Source: Alphaproteobacteria bacterium
GTDB taxonomy: Bacteria > Pseudomonadota > Alphaproteobacteria > Micavibrionales > Micavibrionaceae
Reading direction: 5' to 3'
DNA length: 40,529 nt
Assembly: GCA_020445145.1 (NCBI GenBank)
Contig: JAGRHC010000010.1
Coordinates: forward strand, 1-40,529
Of the stretch, positions 25,559 through 34,868 are shown in pieces. Position 1 is the stretch's first letter, and the number at the start of each line of letters is the position of its first letter. The notes under the pieces were generated by a model that saw nothing but the letters and a program-made list of their open reading frames with translations, was not told the origin of the DNA and made no database searches. The position numbers and the translations under genes were made by a program.

Positions 25559-26053
25559 ATGTTAAATCTTATAGACTTAGAAGTTAAGAATAAAAGTGTT
25601 AAGGACGTATGGGTTGTTATGGTACAGGGTAATCAAGAAGCCGAGTTAAGGCGTGTTATAGAATATTTAGCATCATCTCAAAAGCAAAGAATACCGGATA
25701 CTCTTATGGATTATGTCCGGTCTATCAAATTGTGGGCGGAACATACCGGCAAGGAGAATGGGCCTGAATATAAAGCTGCGGAACGTATTCAAAATATGCT
25801 TGAAGCCTTGAAGGCGGTGAAGGGTAATATTGCTGAGAAGAGAACAAATCCTGTTTCCCAAAGAAGTCTTAGCGCATTTAGAGATTGGGGCAAGACTTTT
25901 GAGCGGGATATCAAGATTATACTGGATGCGCATGATGCAGCTCAGAGCGCCAGCCTTCTTCCCGCCGGGGGACCGCTTAAGCCCGTCTATTACCAAGGTT
26001 ATTCTAACAGTTTTGCATTTTTAAGTGCACCTACGGTTGGTGAGCCGGGCTAA
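25559..26053 (+). CDS. Orphan protein, function unknown, beside rnj
   Basis: I do not recognise this 164-residue protein. It has no signal peptide or membrane segment. The first 130 residues are charged and predicted helical (for example QEAELRRVIEYLASSQ and YKAAERIQNMLEALKAV). The last 35 residues are Pro/Gly/Ser/Tyr-rich. The coding sequence is AT-rich at its start (about 28% GC over 25,561-25,620 by count), well below its neighbours. The ATG at 25559 has only a weak ribosome site; a second ATG at 25619 is possible. Its TAA overlaps the rnj stop codon in the opposite direction. It is one of three plus-strand orphan or accessory genes placed singly between conserved minus-strand genes. Confidence 0.7.
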   Translation: MLNLIDLEVKNKSVKDVWVVMVQGNQEAELRRVIEYLASSQKQRIPDTLMDYVRSIKLWAEHTGKENGPEYKAAERIQNMLEALKAVKGNIAEKRTNPVSQRSLSAFRDWGKTFERDIKIILDAHDAAQSASLLPAGGPLKPVYYQGYSNSFAFLSAPTVGEPG

Positions 26054-27714
26054 ACGATTGTCACATGGACTGTTGTTTTGGGTTTAAAGCCTAAAACGTG
26101 GCTGACGTAGCGGCGCAGGCAAATGCGGATTTCTTCTTCTATGATGTGGGCGCTGATCCCCTCGTCCCATTCGACATCGGAAAGGACGGCGAGGACTTCT
26201 TCCTGAAGCTCATATTCAAACTCTTGCTTGTCGTCTTCTCCGCATAGGCCGACCGTGTCGATGCGGGGTGGGGCAAGCGGTGCGTGCGTATCGTCCAGCA
26301 CGATGCTGATGTGGATGCTGCCCGTATATTGGAGTTTACGGCGGGCGATGATGGACTGGTGCGTGGATGGTATGATGCGGCGTTGATCGACGGCAAGCAG
26401 ACCTGTTTCTACGTGATCGACGATTTCGACGGGGCCCGGCGCAAGACGGATTACTGAGCCATTGTTCGGGATGACGACGCTTGAAATCTGGCAGTCTCTT
26501 GCCAGCTGACCTTGTGCGGTGAGCTGGGTTCTTTCGCCGTGAACAGGGATTACGCAGCCTGGGCGAACCCAGCCGTACATTTCCTCTATTTCCTCCCGGC
26601 ACGGGTGCCCGGATACGTGGATGATGTTTTTTGTGTCGCGCGGGCTGATTACCTTTATGGCGGCGGCGCTCAATGCATTTTTGATGGCGTTGATATTGCG
26701 TTCGTTTCCGGGGATGGCGCGGGCGGAGAAAATGACCGTATCGCCGCGCTCAAGACGTATGCTCGGGTGATCCCCGCGCGCGATTTTGGCGAGGGCGGCG
26801 CGGTATTCGCCTTGTGAGCCTGTGACAACGAAGACACATTCCTTGCGTGGCAATCTGGCGATTTCTTCTTCACCCAGAAAATCCGGGACGCCTTTCATGT
26901 AACCGCATTCATGCGCGGCGGCGATCATACGGTGCAGGGAGCGGCCTGCTACGGCGACTTTACGGCCCGCTTCTTCTGCGGCTCTGGCGATGCTGACAAG
27001 GCGGCCGATGTTGGAGGAGAACAATGTGACAGCGATACGGCCCTCGCATTGTTTGAACTCGGCGGCGAGGCCTTTGGCAACGTCACTTTCTGAGCCTGCC
27101 CGCCCCTGTACTTCGGCGTTGGTTGAGTCACCGATATAGGCGATGATTTTTTCTTTAGCCAGTTTTTTGAAGGCGGCGGCTTTGGTTTCCTGCCCGACGA
27201 CGGGGTGAGGGTCGAGGTTCCAGTCACCACTGTGGAGGATATTGCCAAGTTTTGTCCGGATCACGACGGAGGCGCTGCCGGGGACCGAGTGGGACACCGG
27301 GATAAACTCGATGTTGAAGCTTCCGATTTTTACCGGGGATTGCATGTCGACGATGTGGACCGGTACACCTTTGACACCGTTTTGCTCCAGTTTTTTACGC
27401 AGGACGGCTGCGGTGAAGGCGGTACAATATATGGGGCATTCAAGCCTGTGCCAGAGGTATGCTACTGCGCCGATGTGGTCTTCGTGGGCGTGGGTGATGA
27501 TGAGCCCTTTTAATTTTTTCTTATTCTGTTCGAGTAGTTTTGGGTCGGGGAGAAGGAGGTCTATCCCCGGAAATCGTTCATCGGCAAAGCCTATACCACA
27601 GTCGATGACGAGGAACTCATTCTCCAGAGCATACAGGTTCAGGTTGACGCCGAATTCTTCACTGCCGCCGAAGGGGGTGAAATAAAAGTTTTCTTTTTCG
27701 AAGGGGGAAGTCAT
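26050..27714 (-). CDS. rnj: Ribonuclease J
   Basis: RNase J is a metallo-beta-lactamase-fold RNase with 5'-exonuclease and endonuclease activity; in Alphaproteobacteria it matures 23S and 16S rRNA ends and decays mRNA. The 554-residue protein has FTPFGGSEEFGVN at 12-24 and the zinc motif THAHEDH (74-80; His75, His77, Asp79, His80). VSHSVPGSA, the beta-CASP motifs GSQGE and SARAIPGNE, and SGHPCREE, followed by PVHGE, occur in the right order. The C-terminal domain (about 455-554) is intact. It follows coaX by 16 bases, the usual alphaproteobacterial order, and its stop overlaps that of the convergent orphan gene. Confidence 0.96.
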   Translation of the reverse strand: MTSPFEKENFYFTPFGGSEEFGVNLNLYALENEFLVIDCGIGFADERFPGIDLLLPDPKLLEQNKKKLKGLIITHAHEDHIGAVAYLWHRLECPIYCTAFTAAVLRKKLEQNGVKGVPVHIVDMQSPVKIGSFNIEFIPVSHSVPGSASVVIRTKLGNILHSGDWNLDPHPVVGQETKAAAFKKLAKEKIIAYIGDSTNAEVQGRAGSESDVAKGLAAEFKQCEGRIAVTLFSSNIGRLVSIARAAEEAGRKVAVAGRSLHRMIAAAHECGYMKGVPDFLGEEEIARLPRKECVFVVTGSQGEYRAALAKIARGDHPSIRLERGDTVIFSARAIPGNERNINAIKNALSAAAIKVISPRDTKNIIHVSGHPCREEIEEMYGWVRPGCVIPVHGERTQLTAQGQLARDCQISSVVIPNNGSVIRLAPGPVEIVDHVETGLLAVDQRRIIPSTHQSIIARRKLQYTGSIHISIVLDDTHAPLAPPRIDTVGLCGEDDKQEFEYELQEEVLAVLSDVEWDEGISAHIIEEEIRICLRRYVSHVLGFKPKTTVHVTIV

Positions 27715-27730
27715 TGCACTCTTTTGCTTT

Positions 27731-28498
27731 TTACGTGTTTTTGTTGTCTTTATATATTTGTAGCAGGCCTTTCAAGATCAAATGCTCGTCCACGGCGTGA
27801 ATAACATCTGTGCTTTGCGCATAGAGGGGCGCGAGACCGCCTGTTGCGATGACGAAGGCGTCCTGCCCCATTTCCTGCTCTATTTTTTCGATGATCCCCT
27901 CGATGAGGCCTATGTAGCCCCAGTACATGCCGGATTGCATGGCATCCGTTGTGTTTTTGCCGATCAGCCGAGAGGGTTTTTGAATGCCGATGAGGGGAAG
28001 CTTGGCCGCGCGGCGACTTAGGGCTTCGAGGGACAGACGTACACCGGGCGCGATAACCCCTCCGCGGTATATGCCGCCGGTGTCGATGACATCAAATGTG
28101 GTGGCGGTTCCGAAGTCGATGACGATTGCAGGGGTCTGGTAGTGAGCTGTGACGGCGACGGCATTTACGATCCGGTCGGCGCCGATTTCGCCGGGCATGT
28201 CGAGATCGATAATCAGGTTTGTGCAATTTGCGTCTACGAATAGTGGAGCACAATCCAGATATTTCCTGCAGAATTTTTCGATGTGGAAGGTTACATCGGG
28301 GACAACAGAACTTACGATTATGTCCTGTATGTCCGTCCAGTTTGTACTGGATAAATCGAAGAGCTGGTTCAGGAATACGGCGTATTCGTCTGCGGATCTG
28401 GCGCTTTCGGTTTTGCAGCGCCATGACTCCGTCAATTCGTCCTCATCGTAGAGGGCGAAGACTGTGTTGGTGTTTCCGATGTCTATGGCTAGTAGCAT
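27731..28498 (-). CDS. coaX: Type III pantothenate kinase CoaX
   Basis: CoaX phosphorylates pantothenate in the first step of coenzyme A synthesis; type III enzymes are insensitive to CoA feedback. The 255-residue protein has the ASKHA-fold phosphate loop DIGNTNTVFALY (5-16), the GADRIVNAVA pantothenate-site segment, the DFGTATTFDV motif and GGVIAPG. Length is standard. It lies 27 bases after birA. In many bacteria birA and coaX are neighbours, and in Alphaproteobacteria both sit between nuoN and rnj, as here. Confidence 0.96.
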   Translation of the reverse strand: MLLAIDIGNTNTVFALYDEDELTESWRCKTESARSADEYAVFLNQLFDLSSTNWTDIQDIIVSSVVPDVTFHIEKFCRKYLDCAPLFVDANCTNLIIDLDMPGEIGADRIVNAVAVTAHYQTPAIVIDFGTATTFDVIDTGGIYRGGVIAPGVRLSLEALSRRAAKLPLIGIQKPSRLIGKNTTDAMQSGMYWGYIGLIEGIIEKIEQEMGQDAFVIATGGLAPLYAQSTDVIHAVDEHLILKGLLQIYKDNKNT

Positions 28499-28525
28499 TT
28501 TCTATTTATGGCAGGTTCGCGGGGG

Positions 28526-29251
28526 CTAGACAAGGAGAAGCTCGCCGGAGGATATTTTGAGCCGTTCGCCCTCTTTTGTCTGGAGTATGAGATTGGCGTA
28601 TTCGTCGATTGTTTCGAAATTGCCTTCGATGGTTCCGTGCGCCTGTTTGACTTGCATCCTGCTCCCCTTCGGATAAGAGAGGCTGAGCCATTTTTTGCGT
28701 ATGTTTTGGAAACCTTCACTCTTCCAGAGGCGGTAGTCGCTTTCCAGTTCGCCAAGAATATCATCCCGGACGCTTTCCGTTGAGATATTTTTTCCTGAAT
28801 ACTGTGACAGCGCGCAGCTTGTTTCTATGGGGGCTGATTTTATGTTTACGCCAATTCCAAGTGCCAGCCACTGGATTTTTTTGTTATCGGGGGTCAGGCC
28901 GCTTTCCGGTAATATGCCGACGCATTTTTTATTGTTTATGAGGATATCATTCGGCCATTTTACGATGAGATTGAGTTCGTGTTTATTGAGCGATTTTTTG
29001 AGGGCGATTGCGATGGCCAAGGAAGCGGTCAGGGAAAGCTGGGCAATATGGGCGAGCTCGCATTCCGGGCGGAGCAGAATGGACATGTAAAGGTTGCCAG
29101 CCCCCTCCTCCCATTTGCGGCCATGGCGGCCTCTGCCCTTTGTTTGTGAGAGGGCTTGTATCACGAGGCCTTCCAGCGCTCCGTCTTCAGCAAGGGATTT
29201 TAGCTGATCCTGTGTACTGCCTAGAGCCTCAAAGGTTTTTATGGACCACAT
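28526..29251 (-). CDS. birA: Biotin--[acetyl-CoA carboxylase] ligase, no DNA-binding domain
   Basis: This enzyme makes biotinyl-AMP and transfers biotin to a lysine of the biotin carboxyl carrier protein. GRGRHGRKW at residues 39-47 is the biotinyl-AMP loop. KWPNDILINNKKCVGIL carries the catalytic lysine region, and a short SH3-like C-terminal domain (about 195-241) ends with LKISSGELLLV. The 241-residue protein begins directly with the catalytic domain, so it lacks the helix-turn-helix repressor part of E. coli BirA (class I ligase) and should not regulate transcription. Its start overlaps the stop of nuoN by one base, so it is translated with the nuo operon. Confidence 0.95.
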   Translation of the reverse strand: MWSIKTFEALGSTQDQLKSLAEDGALEGLVIQALSQTKGRGRHGRKWEEGAGNLYMSILLRPECELAHIAQLSLTASLAIAIALKKSLNKHELNLIVKWPNDILINNKKCVGILPESGLTPDNKKIQWLALGIGVNIKSAPIETSCALSQYSGKNISTESVRDDILGELESDYRLWKSEGFQNIRKKWLSLSYPKGSRMQVKQAHGTIEGNFETIDEYANLILQTKEGERLKISSGELLLV

Positions 29252-30687
29252 TAAAACAGCGAGGTTACCGCGTTCATGGCACTGTCGTAGACAGCGTTGG
29301 GTTCAAATGCGAAGCCGAGGATGAAAATGATGCTGATGGCCAGAACGGCGCGGCGTTCGAAGCTCATATTATCGTCGAAGGTTTCGGCCGGCTCTTCAAA
29401 GAACATGACCTTGATGATCCGCAGGTAATAGTATGCGGCGACAACAGAGCTTAGAACACCGAGGACGGCCAGAATGTACAGGCCGCTTGATACGGCTGCC
29501 TGGAAAATGAAGAGTTTTCCGAAGAACCCTGCGGCGGGCGGAATTCCGCTCATGGAAAACATCAGGGCGGCCATGGCGTAGGCAATTACGGGATTGTTCT
29601 TCGACAGGCCTGCCAGATCATTTATGTTTTCCGTCGCCAAGCCACCGCGGCGCATGTACAGGATCACGGCAAATACGCCTGCGGTCATGAAAAGATAGAT
29701 CAGAAGAAAGACAACGACTGAACCTGCGCCTTGAGATGTTCCGGCGATCAGGCCGATCAGGGCGTAGCCCATATTTCCGATCGAGCTGTAGGCCATTAGC
29801 CGTTTGATGTTGTTCTGCGCGAGGGCTGCGAATGCGCCGAGAAACATCGAGCCCAGTGAGACCAGATAGAGGACCTGAATCCACTGATCCTGCGCGGGGC
29901 CAAAGGTTACGAACAGCAGTCGCATGATCAGGCCGATTGCAGCGATTTTAGGGACAATCGCAAAGAGGGCCGTGACGCTGGTTGGGGCGCCCTGGTAAAC
30001 GTCCGGTGTCCACATGTGGAAGGGAACGGCTGATATTTTGAAGGCGAGTGCGGCGAGCACAAACACCATTCCAACTGTGAAGCCTGCCGGGATGTTTTCC
30101 ATGCCGGATACGGCGTCTTGTATTGCCTTGAAATCCAGAGTGCCTGTGAAGCCGTAGATCAAAGATATGCCGAAGAGGAGCATACCGGAAGACAGCGCGC
30201 CAAGGATAAAATATTTGATGGCTGCTTCGGCGGAGCGGGATGAACTTCTGTAGAATGCTGCGAGGATGTACAGGCTTAGTGATTGTAGCTCTAGAGCCAT
30301 GTACAGGGACAGGAGATTGTTGGCAGAGACCATCATCATCATCCCTACTCCGGCGATGAGAACCAGAACCGGGTACTCAAAGCGGGCGATGCGTTCCTGA
30401 TGCAGATATTGTACAGACAGCGCCGTGGAGAATGACAGGCCTATCAGGATCATTAGCTTCATGAAGCCTGCGAATTGATCCAGCACGAACATGCCGCCAA
30501 AGGCAGGGCCAGTGTCCCAGGGTGTGCGCATCAAGAGGGCGGCGGCGATGAAGAGGCTGATGCATGCGGACCAGCTTAGTACGCTACAGGCACGGTTCCC
30601 CTGATATGCGCCGACGATGAGAAACCCCATAGCTGTCAGGACCAGGAAGAGCTCGGGGATGAGCGGCATGATGTTAAAATCAACCAT
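29251..30687 (-). CDS. nuoN: NADH-quinone oxidoreductase subunit N
   Basis: NuoN is one of the three antiporter-like membrane subunits of complex I. It has about 14 helices. The MALELQSLSLYILAAF segment carries the key glutamate of helix 5, followed by the EAAIKYFILGALSSG helix with its lysine, and PFHMWTPDVYQGAP with the broken-helix motif. The chosen ATG at 30687 gives 478 residues. GGGAG lies 9 bases before it, and the start overlaps nuoM by 8 bases. A longer frame to 30744 would add a basic 19-residue stretch that has no family parallel. It is the last nuo gene and continues without a gap into birA. Confidence 0.96.
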   Translation of the reverse strand: MVDFNIMPLIPELFLVLTAMGFLIVGAYQGNRACSVLSWSACISLFIAAALLMRTPWDTGPAFGGMFVLDQFAGFMKLMILIGLSFSTALSVQYLHQERIARFEYPVLVLIAGVGMMMMVSANNLLSLYMALELQSLSLYILAAFYRSSSRSAEAAIKYFILGALSSGMLLFGISLIYGFTGTLDFKAIQDAVSGMENIPAGFTVGMVFVLAALAFKISAVPFHMWTPDVYQGAPTSVTALFAIVPKIAAIGLIMRLLFVTFGPAQDQWIQVLYLVSLGSMFLGAFAALAQNNIKRLMAYSSIGNMGYALIGLIAGTSQGAGSVVVFLLIYLFMTAGVFAVILYMRRGGLATENINDLAGLSKNNPVIAYAMAALMFSMSGIPPAAGFFGKLFIFQAAVSSGLYILAVLGVLSSVVAAYYYLRIIKVMFFEEPAETFDDNMSFERRAVLAISIIFILGFAFEPNAVYDSAMNAVTSLF

Positions 30688-32215
30688 GATGATCTCCCTT
30701 TTCCATCGTAGCTTCATTATGCGGCAAGGCTTCTTTTGAAACATTCATGTCTGCGATCATATTTTGTACGGGCGCGTTCAGAACATTGGTGATGACCGGG
30801 GAGTATATGCCCATATAAAATACCAACAATACGAGTGGAAGGAAAATTGCCTTTTCCATCATGGTCAGGTCCTTCATTGATGCGGCATCTTTGTTGCCTT
30901 GAGGGCCAAAAATGACACGGCGATACAGGACGAGCATGTAGGCGGCGCCGAGAACGACGCCGGTTGTTGCGAAGGCTGCAATTATAGTGTCCGCCTGGAA
31001 AGCGCCGAGCAAGCTCAGGAATTCGCCAACGAAACCGCTAGTGCCGGGTAGCCCAACCGATCCCAGCATGAAGATCATGAAGACGACTGCGTATTTGGGC
31101 ATATTTTTAACAAGTCCGCCGTAACGACCGATTTCTCTTGTGTGGAGACGATCATAGACTACACCAACGCAGAGGAAGAGTGCTGCGGAAATCACGCCGT
31201 GGGAGATCATCTGGAAGATTGCGCCTTCTATGCCTTGCTGGGTGAATGTGAAAATCCCAAGTGTCACAAAACCCATGTGTGCAACGGAGGAATAGGCGAT
31301 GAGTTTCTTCATGTCTTCTTGAACCAGAGCCACTAGCGATGTGTAGATAATTGCAATAACGCTTAGCCACATGACGAACGGGGCGAAATAGATGCTCGCA
31401 TCCGGCATAATCGGGAGGGAGAATCTGAGGAAGCCGTAGCCGCCCATTTTTAGAAGAACACCGGCAAGAATGACAGAACCCGCCGTTGGTGCCTCGACGT
31501 GCGCGTCGGGGAGCCATGTGTGGACCGGCCACATCGGCATTTTAACGGCGAATGAGGCGAAGAAGGCAACCCATAGCCATTTTTGCAATCCTATATCAAT
31601 GTGGCGATCCATCAGCTCGGGGATGTCACTTGTTCCTTCCTGTACGTATAGCGTCAAGAGCGCGATCAGCATCAGCACCGAGCCCAGGAGTGTGTAGAGG
31701 AAGAATTTGTAGGACGCGTACACTCTGCGTGGACCGCCCCAGATTCCGATAATCAGGAACATCGGGATTAGCACGCCCTCGAAGAAGACGTAGAAAAGTA
31801 TTCCATCGAGCGCGGAGAAGGTTCCGATCATGAAGCTTTCAAGGACCATGAAGGCGATCATGTATTCTTTGACGCGCGTTTTCACAGAATTCCAGCTGGC
31901 AAGGATACAGATCGGGGTCAAAAATGCGGAAAGGAGAACGAAATAGATGGATATTCCATCGACGCCCAGATGGTAATTCAAGCCCGCCGTTTTGAACCAT
32001 GAATATTTTTCTGTGAACTGGAACCCAGGGTTTGCAGGATCAAAGTTGGCGTATAAAAACAGTGAAAAGGCTACAACGAAAAGTGAACCGAAGAAGGCCA
32101 GATGTTTTACGTTCTTAGCGACAAGCACTTCATCGCCTTTTTCACCGCGCACTGTGGCGATCATTGCGGCGCAAATTAAAGGCAGGAAAATCATTATGGA
32201 TAGAATTGGAGGCAT
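30680..32215 (-). CDS. nuoM: NADH-quinone oxidoreductase subunit M
   Basis: NuoM is an antiporter-like proton-pumping subunit of complex I. The 511-residue protein shows GVDGISIYFVLLSAFLTPI, MAFMVLESFMIGTFSALD-type helix 5 (here FMVLESFMIG, with the conserved glutamate), and PVHTWLPDAHVEAPT with the lysine and histidine region. It also shows the KKLIAYSSVAHMGFV helix and SLPIMPDAS. The start at 32215 is chosen because its ATG shares one base with the nuoL stop (TGATG), the usual coupling; the frame runs further up but only into nuoL. Length is normal for the family. Confidence 0.97.
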   Translation of the reverse strand: MPPILSIMIFLPLICAAMIATVRGEKGDEVLVAKNVKHLAFFGSLFVVAFSLFLYANFDPANPGFQFTEKYSWFKTAGLNYHLGVDGISIYFVLLSAFLTPICILASWNSVKTRVKEYMIAFMVLESFMIGTFSALDGILFYVFFEGVLIPMFLIIGIWGGPRRVYASYKFFLYTLLGSVLMLIALLTLYVQEGTSDIPELMDRHIDIGLQKWLWVAFFASFAVKMPMWPVHTWLPDAHVEAPTAGSVILAGVLLKMGGYGFLRFSLPIMPDASIYFAPFVMWLSVIAIIYTSLVALVQEDMKKLIAYSSVAHMGFVTLGIFTFTQQGIEGAIFQMISHGVISAALFLCVGVVYDRLHTREIGRYGGLVKNMPKYAVVFMIFMLGSVGLPGTSGFVGEFLSLLGAFQADTIIAAFATTGVVLGAAYMLVLYRRVIFGPQGNKDAASMKDLTMMEKAIFLPLVLLVFYMGIYSPVITNVLNAPVQNMIADMNVSKEALPHNEATMEKGDHHG

Positions 32216-34551
32216 CACAGTACATTTCCTCCTTCGACATGGGCAGAAGAATTCTGAGCGAATGTTTGAACTAAATTCTGATCCTTGAAGACAAACCATG
32301 AAATGATGACGACAAGTGCGATCATCATGACCAAAGCGTACTGATAGACATATCCCGTTTGGAAGCGGCTTAGAAGCTTTGCAAAAGAACTTGAAACTTT
32401 TGCAACGCCATCAGGGCCAAAACCGTCAATCATTGTTTTATCGCCTACACGCCAGAATACGCCACCCAAGCGAATTGCAGTTTTTACAAAAACCGCGTCA
32501 TAAATTGGATCAAAGAACCATTTGTTGAAGAAAAGCGTATGTATGGGCTTGAATATGCGAACAACTGTCGCAGGAATTCCGGTGTAGAACATGTACGCCA
32601 GATAAGCTCCGCCGATCCCCAACAGGCCAACGAGAAGCGGGAGATGTTTTACCCATTCCGGCACACTATGGGCTGCTTCGACGGTATCGTTTTCGGGAAG
32701 CACTTTTATAGCATCATGCCAGAAGAAGTCCCTTGACCAGAGAATGACGTGGCCTTCCGGGGCTTCTGTTACGTCTTTGACTTCGGAACTGATGATCGCC
32801 TTTACAACGCCAGCCGCTTCGCCGACTTCTTCTGCGTTTTCTTTTACGAAGGCATCAACCTGCTCGGTTCCCTCAACGACAATGTCTTTTATTTCTTCGG
32901 CCTTTTGGACGATAGCTTCTGCGCCGTTTTCAGGGGGTTGCTGAATTTCAGAGGTATCATGCTTTTCCGTCTCTGATTTGACGTCTTCCATTTTGTGCTC
33001 GGCTATTTCTTCATGCGCGTTTTCATCATGGAGAAGAAGAGCGGTACTAATTTTTCCATCGTTATGATGCGCGGACCCAACAAACCCGCCGTAAAATACA
33101 GCACCGGCAAGAACGGCGCCGGTTGCCAGCACCAGCAATGGCAGAAGCATGACCATCGGGGATTCATGGATATGACTCATAACTTTTTTACTGGCACGCG
33201 GCTGACCATGGAAGGTCATCAGGAGCATGCGCCATGTGTAGAATGCCGTCATGAAGGCGGCTGCGATCCCCATAATGTACGCGAATGTCCCTACGGCGGA
33301 GTTATCGGCCCAGGCGGCCTCGAGGACCATATCTTTGGAGAAGAAGCCGGCGAAAGGCGGAATACCGGCAAGGGCCAAAGAGCCAATCCACATCAGGCCG
33401 TAGGTTAATGGAATTTTTTTCCAGATGCCGCCCATGTTGCGCATATCCTGCTCATCGGACATGGCGTGGATGACGGAACCGGCACCAAGGAACAATAGCG
33501 CTTTGAAGAAAGCGTGTGTCATGAGATGGAACATTGCGGCGCTGTAGGCGGAGACGCCAAGCGCGAAAAACATATAGCCGAGCTGGCTCATTGTGGAATA
33601 CGCAATGACGCGTTTTATATCATATTGCGTCATACCGATTGTTGCTGCAACAAAGGCTGTGAGGGCGCCGAATATTGTCACAACCATTAATGCGTTCGGT
33701 GCGTATTCAAATACAGGTGAAAATCTTGCGATGAGGAATACGCCTGCTGTAACCATGGTTGCCGCGTGAATCAGCGCTGAAACCGGTGTGGGGCCTTCCA
33801 TCGCGTCCGGGAGCCATGTATGCAGGCCTAACTGCGCCGACTTACCGACTGCTCCCATGAAAAGAAGCAAGCAGATTACTGTTAGCGCATGGAAATCATA
33901 GCCCATAAAATGGATCATTGTGTGCGCGTATTGTGCCGGATCTTTGAAGATGGTCTCGAATTCTATACTGCCAAAAATCACAAAGGTCGCCATGATCCCG
34001 AGTGCAAGTCCAAAGTCCCCGACCCGGTTGACGATGAATGCTTTTTGGGCGGCGGCGTTTGCGGAATGCTTGTGATTCCAAAAACCAATGAGCAGATAGG
34101 AGGCCAAGCCGACGCCTTCCCAGCCGAAGAAGAGCTGGAGCAAGTTGTCGGCGGTTACCAGCATCAGCATTGCGAAGGTGAAGAGACTTAGATAGGCCAT
34201 GAAACGGCCTTTTGCCGGGTCGTGACTCATATATCCGATTGAATAAACATGTACGCATGCGGAGACAATGTTAATGACGCACATCATCACAACGGATAAC
34301 TGGTCAATTCGAAGTGCCCATTTTACCTTGAAATCACCGGAATCGATCCAGGTCATCAGAATTGTTGTGTAGGCTTCGTTGTTTATATCCAGATTGAGAA
34401 TGACATCGAAAAACAGGATGACCGAGGAAAATGCCGCGATAATCACGCCTGCGCATGTTACGAACTGCGCGCCTTTGTCACCTATTTTTTTTCCAAAAAT
34501 TCCGGCGATCAGAAAGGCGACCAGAGGAGAAAATACAGCAAGAAGTTCCAT
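32215..34551 (-). CDS. nuoL: NADH-quinone oxidoreductase subunit L with acidic insert
   Basis: NuoL is the distal antiporter-like subunit of complex I with the long lateral helix. At 778 residues it is much longer than usual (about 610-690). Conserved parts are present: FFGWEGVGLASYLLIGFW (141-158), AFIVNRVGDFG (171-181), LHTWLPDAMEGPTPVSALIHAATMVTAG (243-270, named by its HTWLPDAMEGPTPVSA core), and the IKRVIAYSTMSQLGYMF helix. The C-terminal lateral helix is followed by a last membrane segment (about 736-756). The excess length is a hydrophilic stretch at about 495-600, rich in Glu, Asp, Ala and Val, between helix 13 and the following WSRDFFWHDAI segment, which would lie in an external loop. 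The reading frame is intact, so the gene is presumably functional. Confidence 0.96.
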   Translation of the reverse strand: MELLAVFSPLVAFLIAGIFGKKIGDKGAQFVTCAGVIIAAFSSVILFFDVILNLDINNEAYTTILMTWIDSGDFKVKWALRIDQLSVVMMCVINIVSACVHVYSIGYMSHDPAKGRFMAYLSLFTFAMLMLVTADNLLQLFFGWEGVGLASYLLIGFWNHKHSANAAAQKAFIVNRVGDFGLALGIMATFVIFGSIEFETIFKDPAQYAHTMIHFMGYDFHALTVICLLLFMGAVGKSAQLGLHTWLPDAMEGPTPVSALIHAATMVTAGVFLIARFSPVFEYAPNALMVVTIFGALTAFVAATIGMTQYDIKRVIAYSTMSQLGYMFFALGVSAYSAAMFHLMTHAFFKALLFLGAGSVIHAMSDEQDMRNMGGIWKKIPLTYGLMWIGSLALAGIPPFAGFFSKDMVLEAAWADNSAVGTFAYIMGIAAAFMTAFYTWRMLLMTFHGQPRASKKVMSHIHESPMVMLLPLLVLATGAVLAGAVFYGGFVGSAHHNDGKISTALLLHDENAHEEIAEHKMEDVKSETEKHDTSEIQQPPENGAEAIVQKAEEIKDIVVEGTEQVDAFVKENAEEVGEAAGVVKAIISSEVKDVTEAPEGHVILWSRDFFWHDAIKVLPENDTVEAAHSVPEWVKHLPLLVGLLGIGGAYLAYMFYTGIPATVVRIFKPIHTLFFNKWFFDPIYDAVFVKTAIRLGGVFWRVGDKTMIDGFGPDGVAKVSSSFAKLLSRFQTGYVYQYALVMMIALVVIISWFVFKDQNLVQTFAQNSSAHVEGGNVL

Positions 34552-34557
34552 TTACGA

Positions 34558-34866
34558 CTATCCCTTCATGCTCGAAATGTCTTCCACGGCGATAGAGCCT
34601 TTTGTACGGAAGAAGACCACAAGAATGGCAAGACCGATGGCGGCCTCGGCGGCGGCGACGGTTAGAATAAACATGGTGAACACCTGCCCTGCGAGATCAC
34701 CCAAGTAAGATGAGAAAGCTATGAAATTTATGTTTACCGAGAGAAGCATCAGTTCGATGGACATCAAAATCACGATGACGTTTTTGCGGTTCAAAAAAAT
34801 ACCGAAAACGCCGATTGTAAACAGGATCGCCGCCAGAGTTAAAAAATGAGCTAGCCCGATTTCCAT
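34558..34866 (-). CDS. nuoK: NADH-quinone oxidoreductase subunit K
   Basis: NuoK is a three-helix subunit of complex I in the proton-translocating E-channel. The 102-residue protein has the family length. It begins with the [22 protein letters not shown] helix, here noted by its [10 protein letters not shown] part. The second helix, [19 protein letters not shown], carries the essential glutamate at about residue 38. The third has [16 protein letters not shown] with the second conserved glutamate (about 74). It starts 2 bases after the nuoJ stop and ends 6 bases before nuoL. Confidence 0.97.
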   Translation of the reverse strand: MEIGLAHFLTLAAILFTIGVFGIFLNRKNVIVILMSIELMLLSVNINFIAFSSYLGDLAGQVFTMFILTVAAAEAAIGLAILVVFFRTKGSIAVEDISSMKG

Positions 34867-34868
34867 TT

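Noticed and set aside
30688..30744. Extended start for nuoN
   Set aside because: The extra residues overlap the end of nuoM and have no parallel in NuoN; the ATG at 30687 has a GGGAG site.
32752..33054. NuoL insert as a frameshift or fused foreign domain
   Set aside because: The frame is continuous through conserved sequence on both sides, and the segment is low-complexity rather than a recognisable domain, so it is reported as an insert only.
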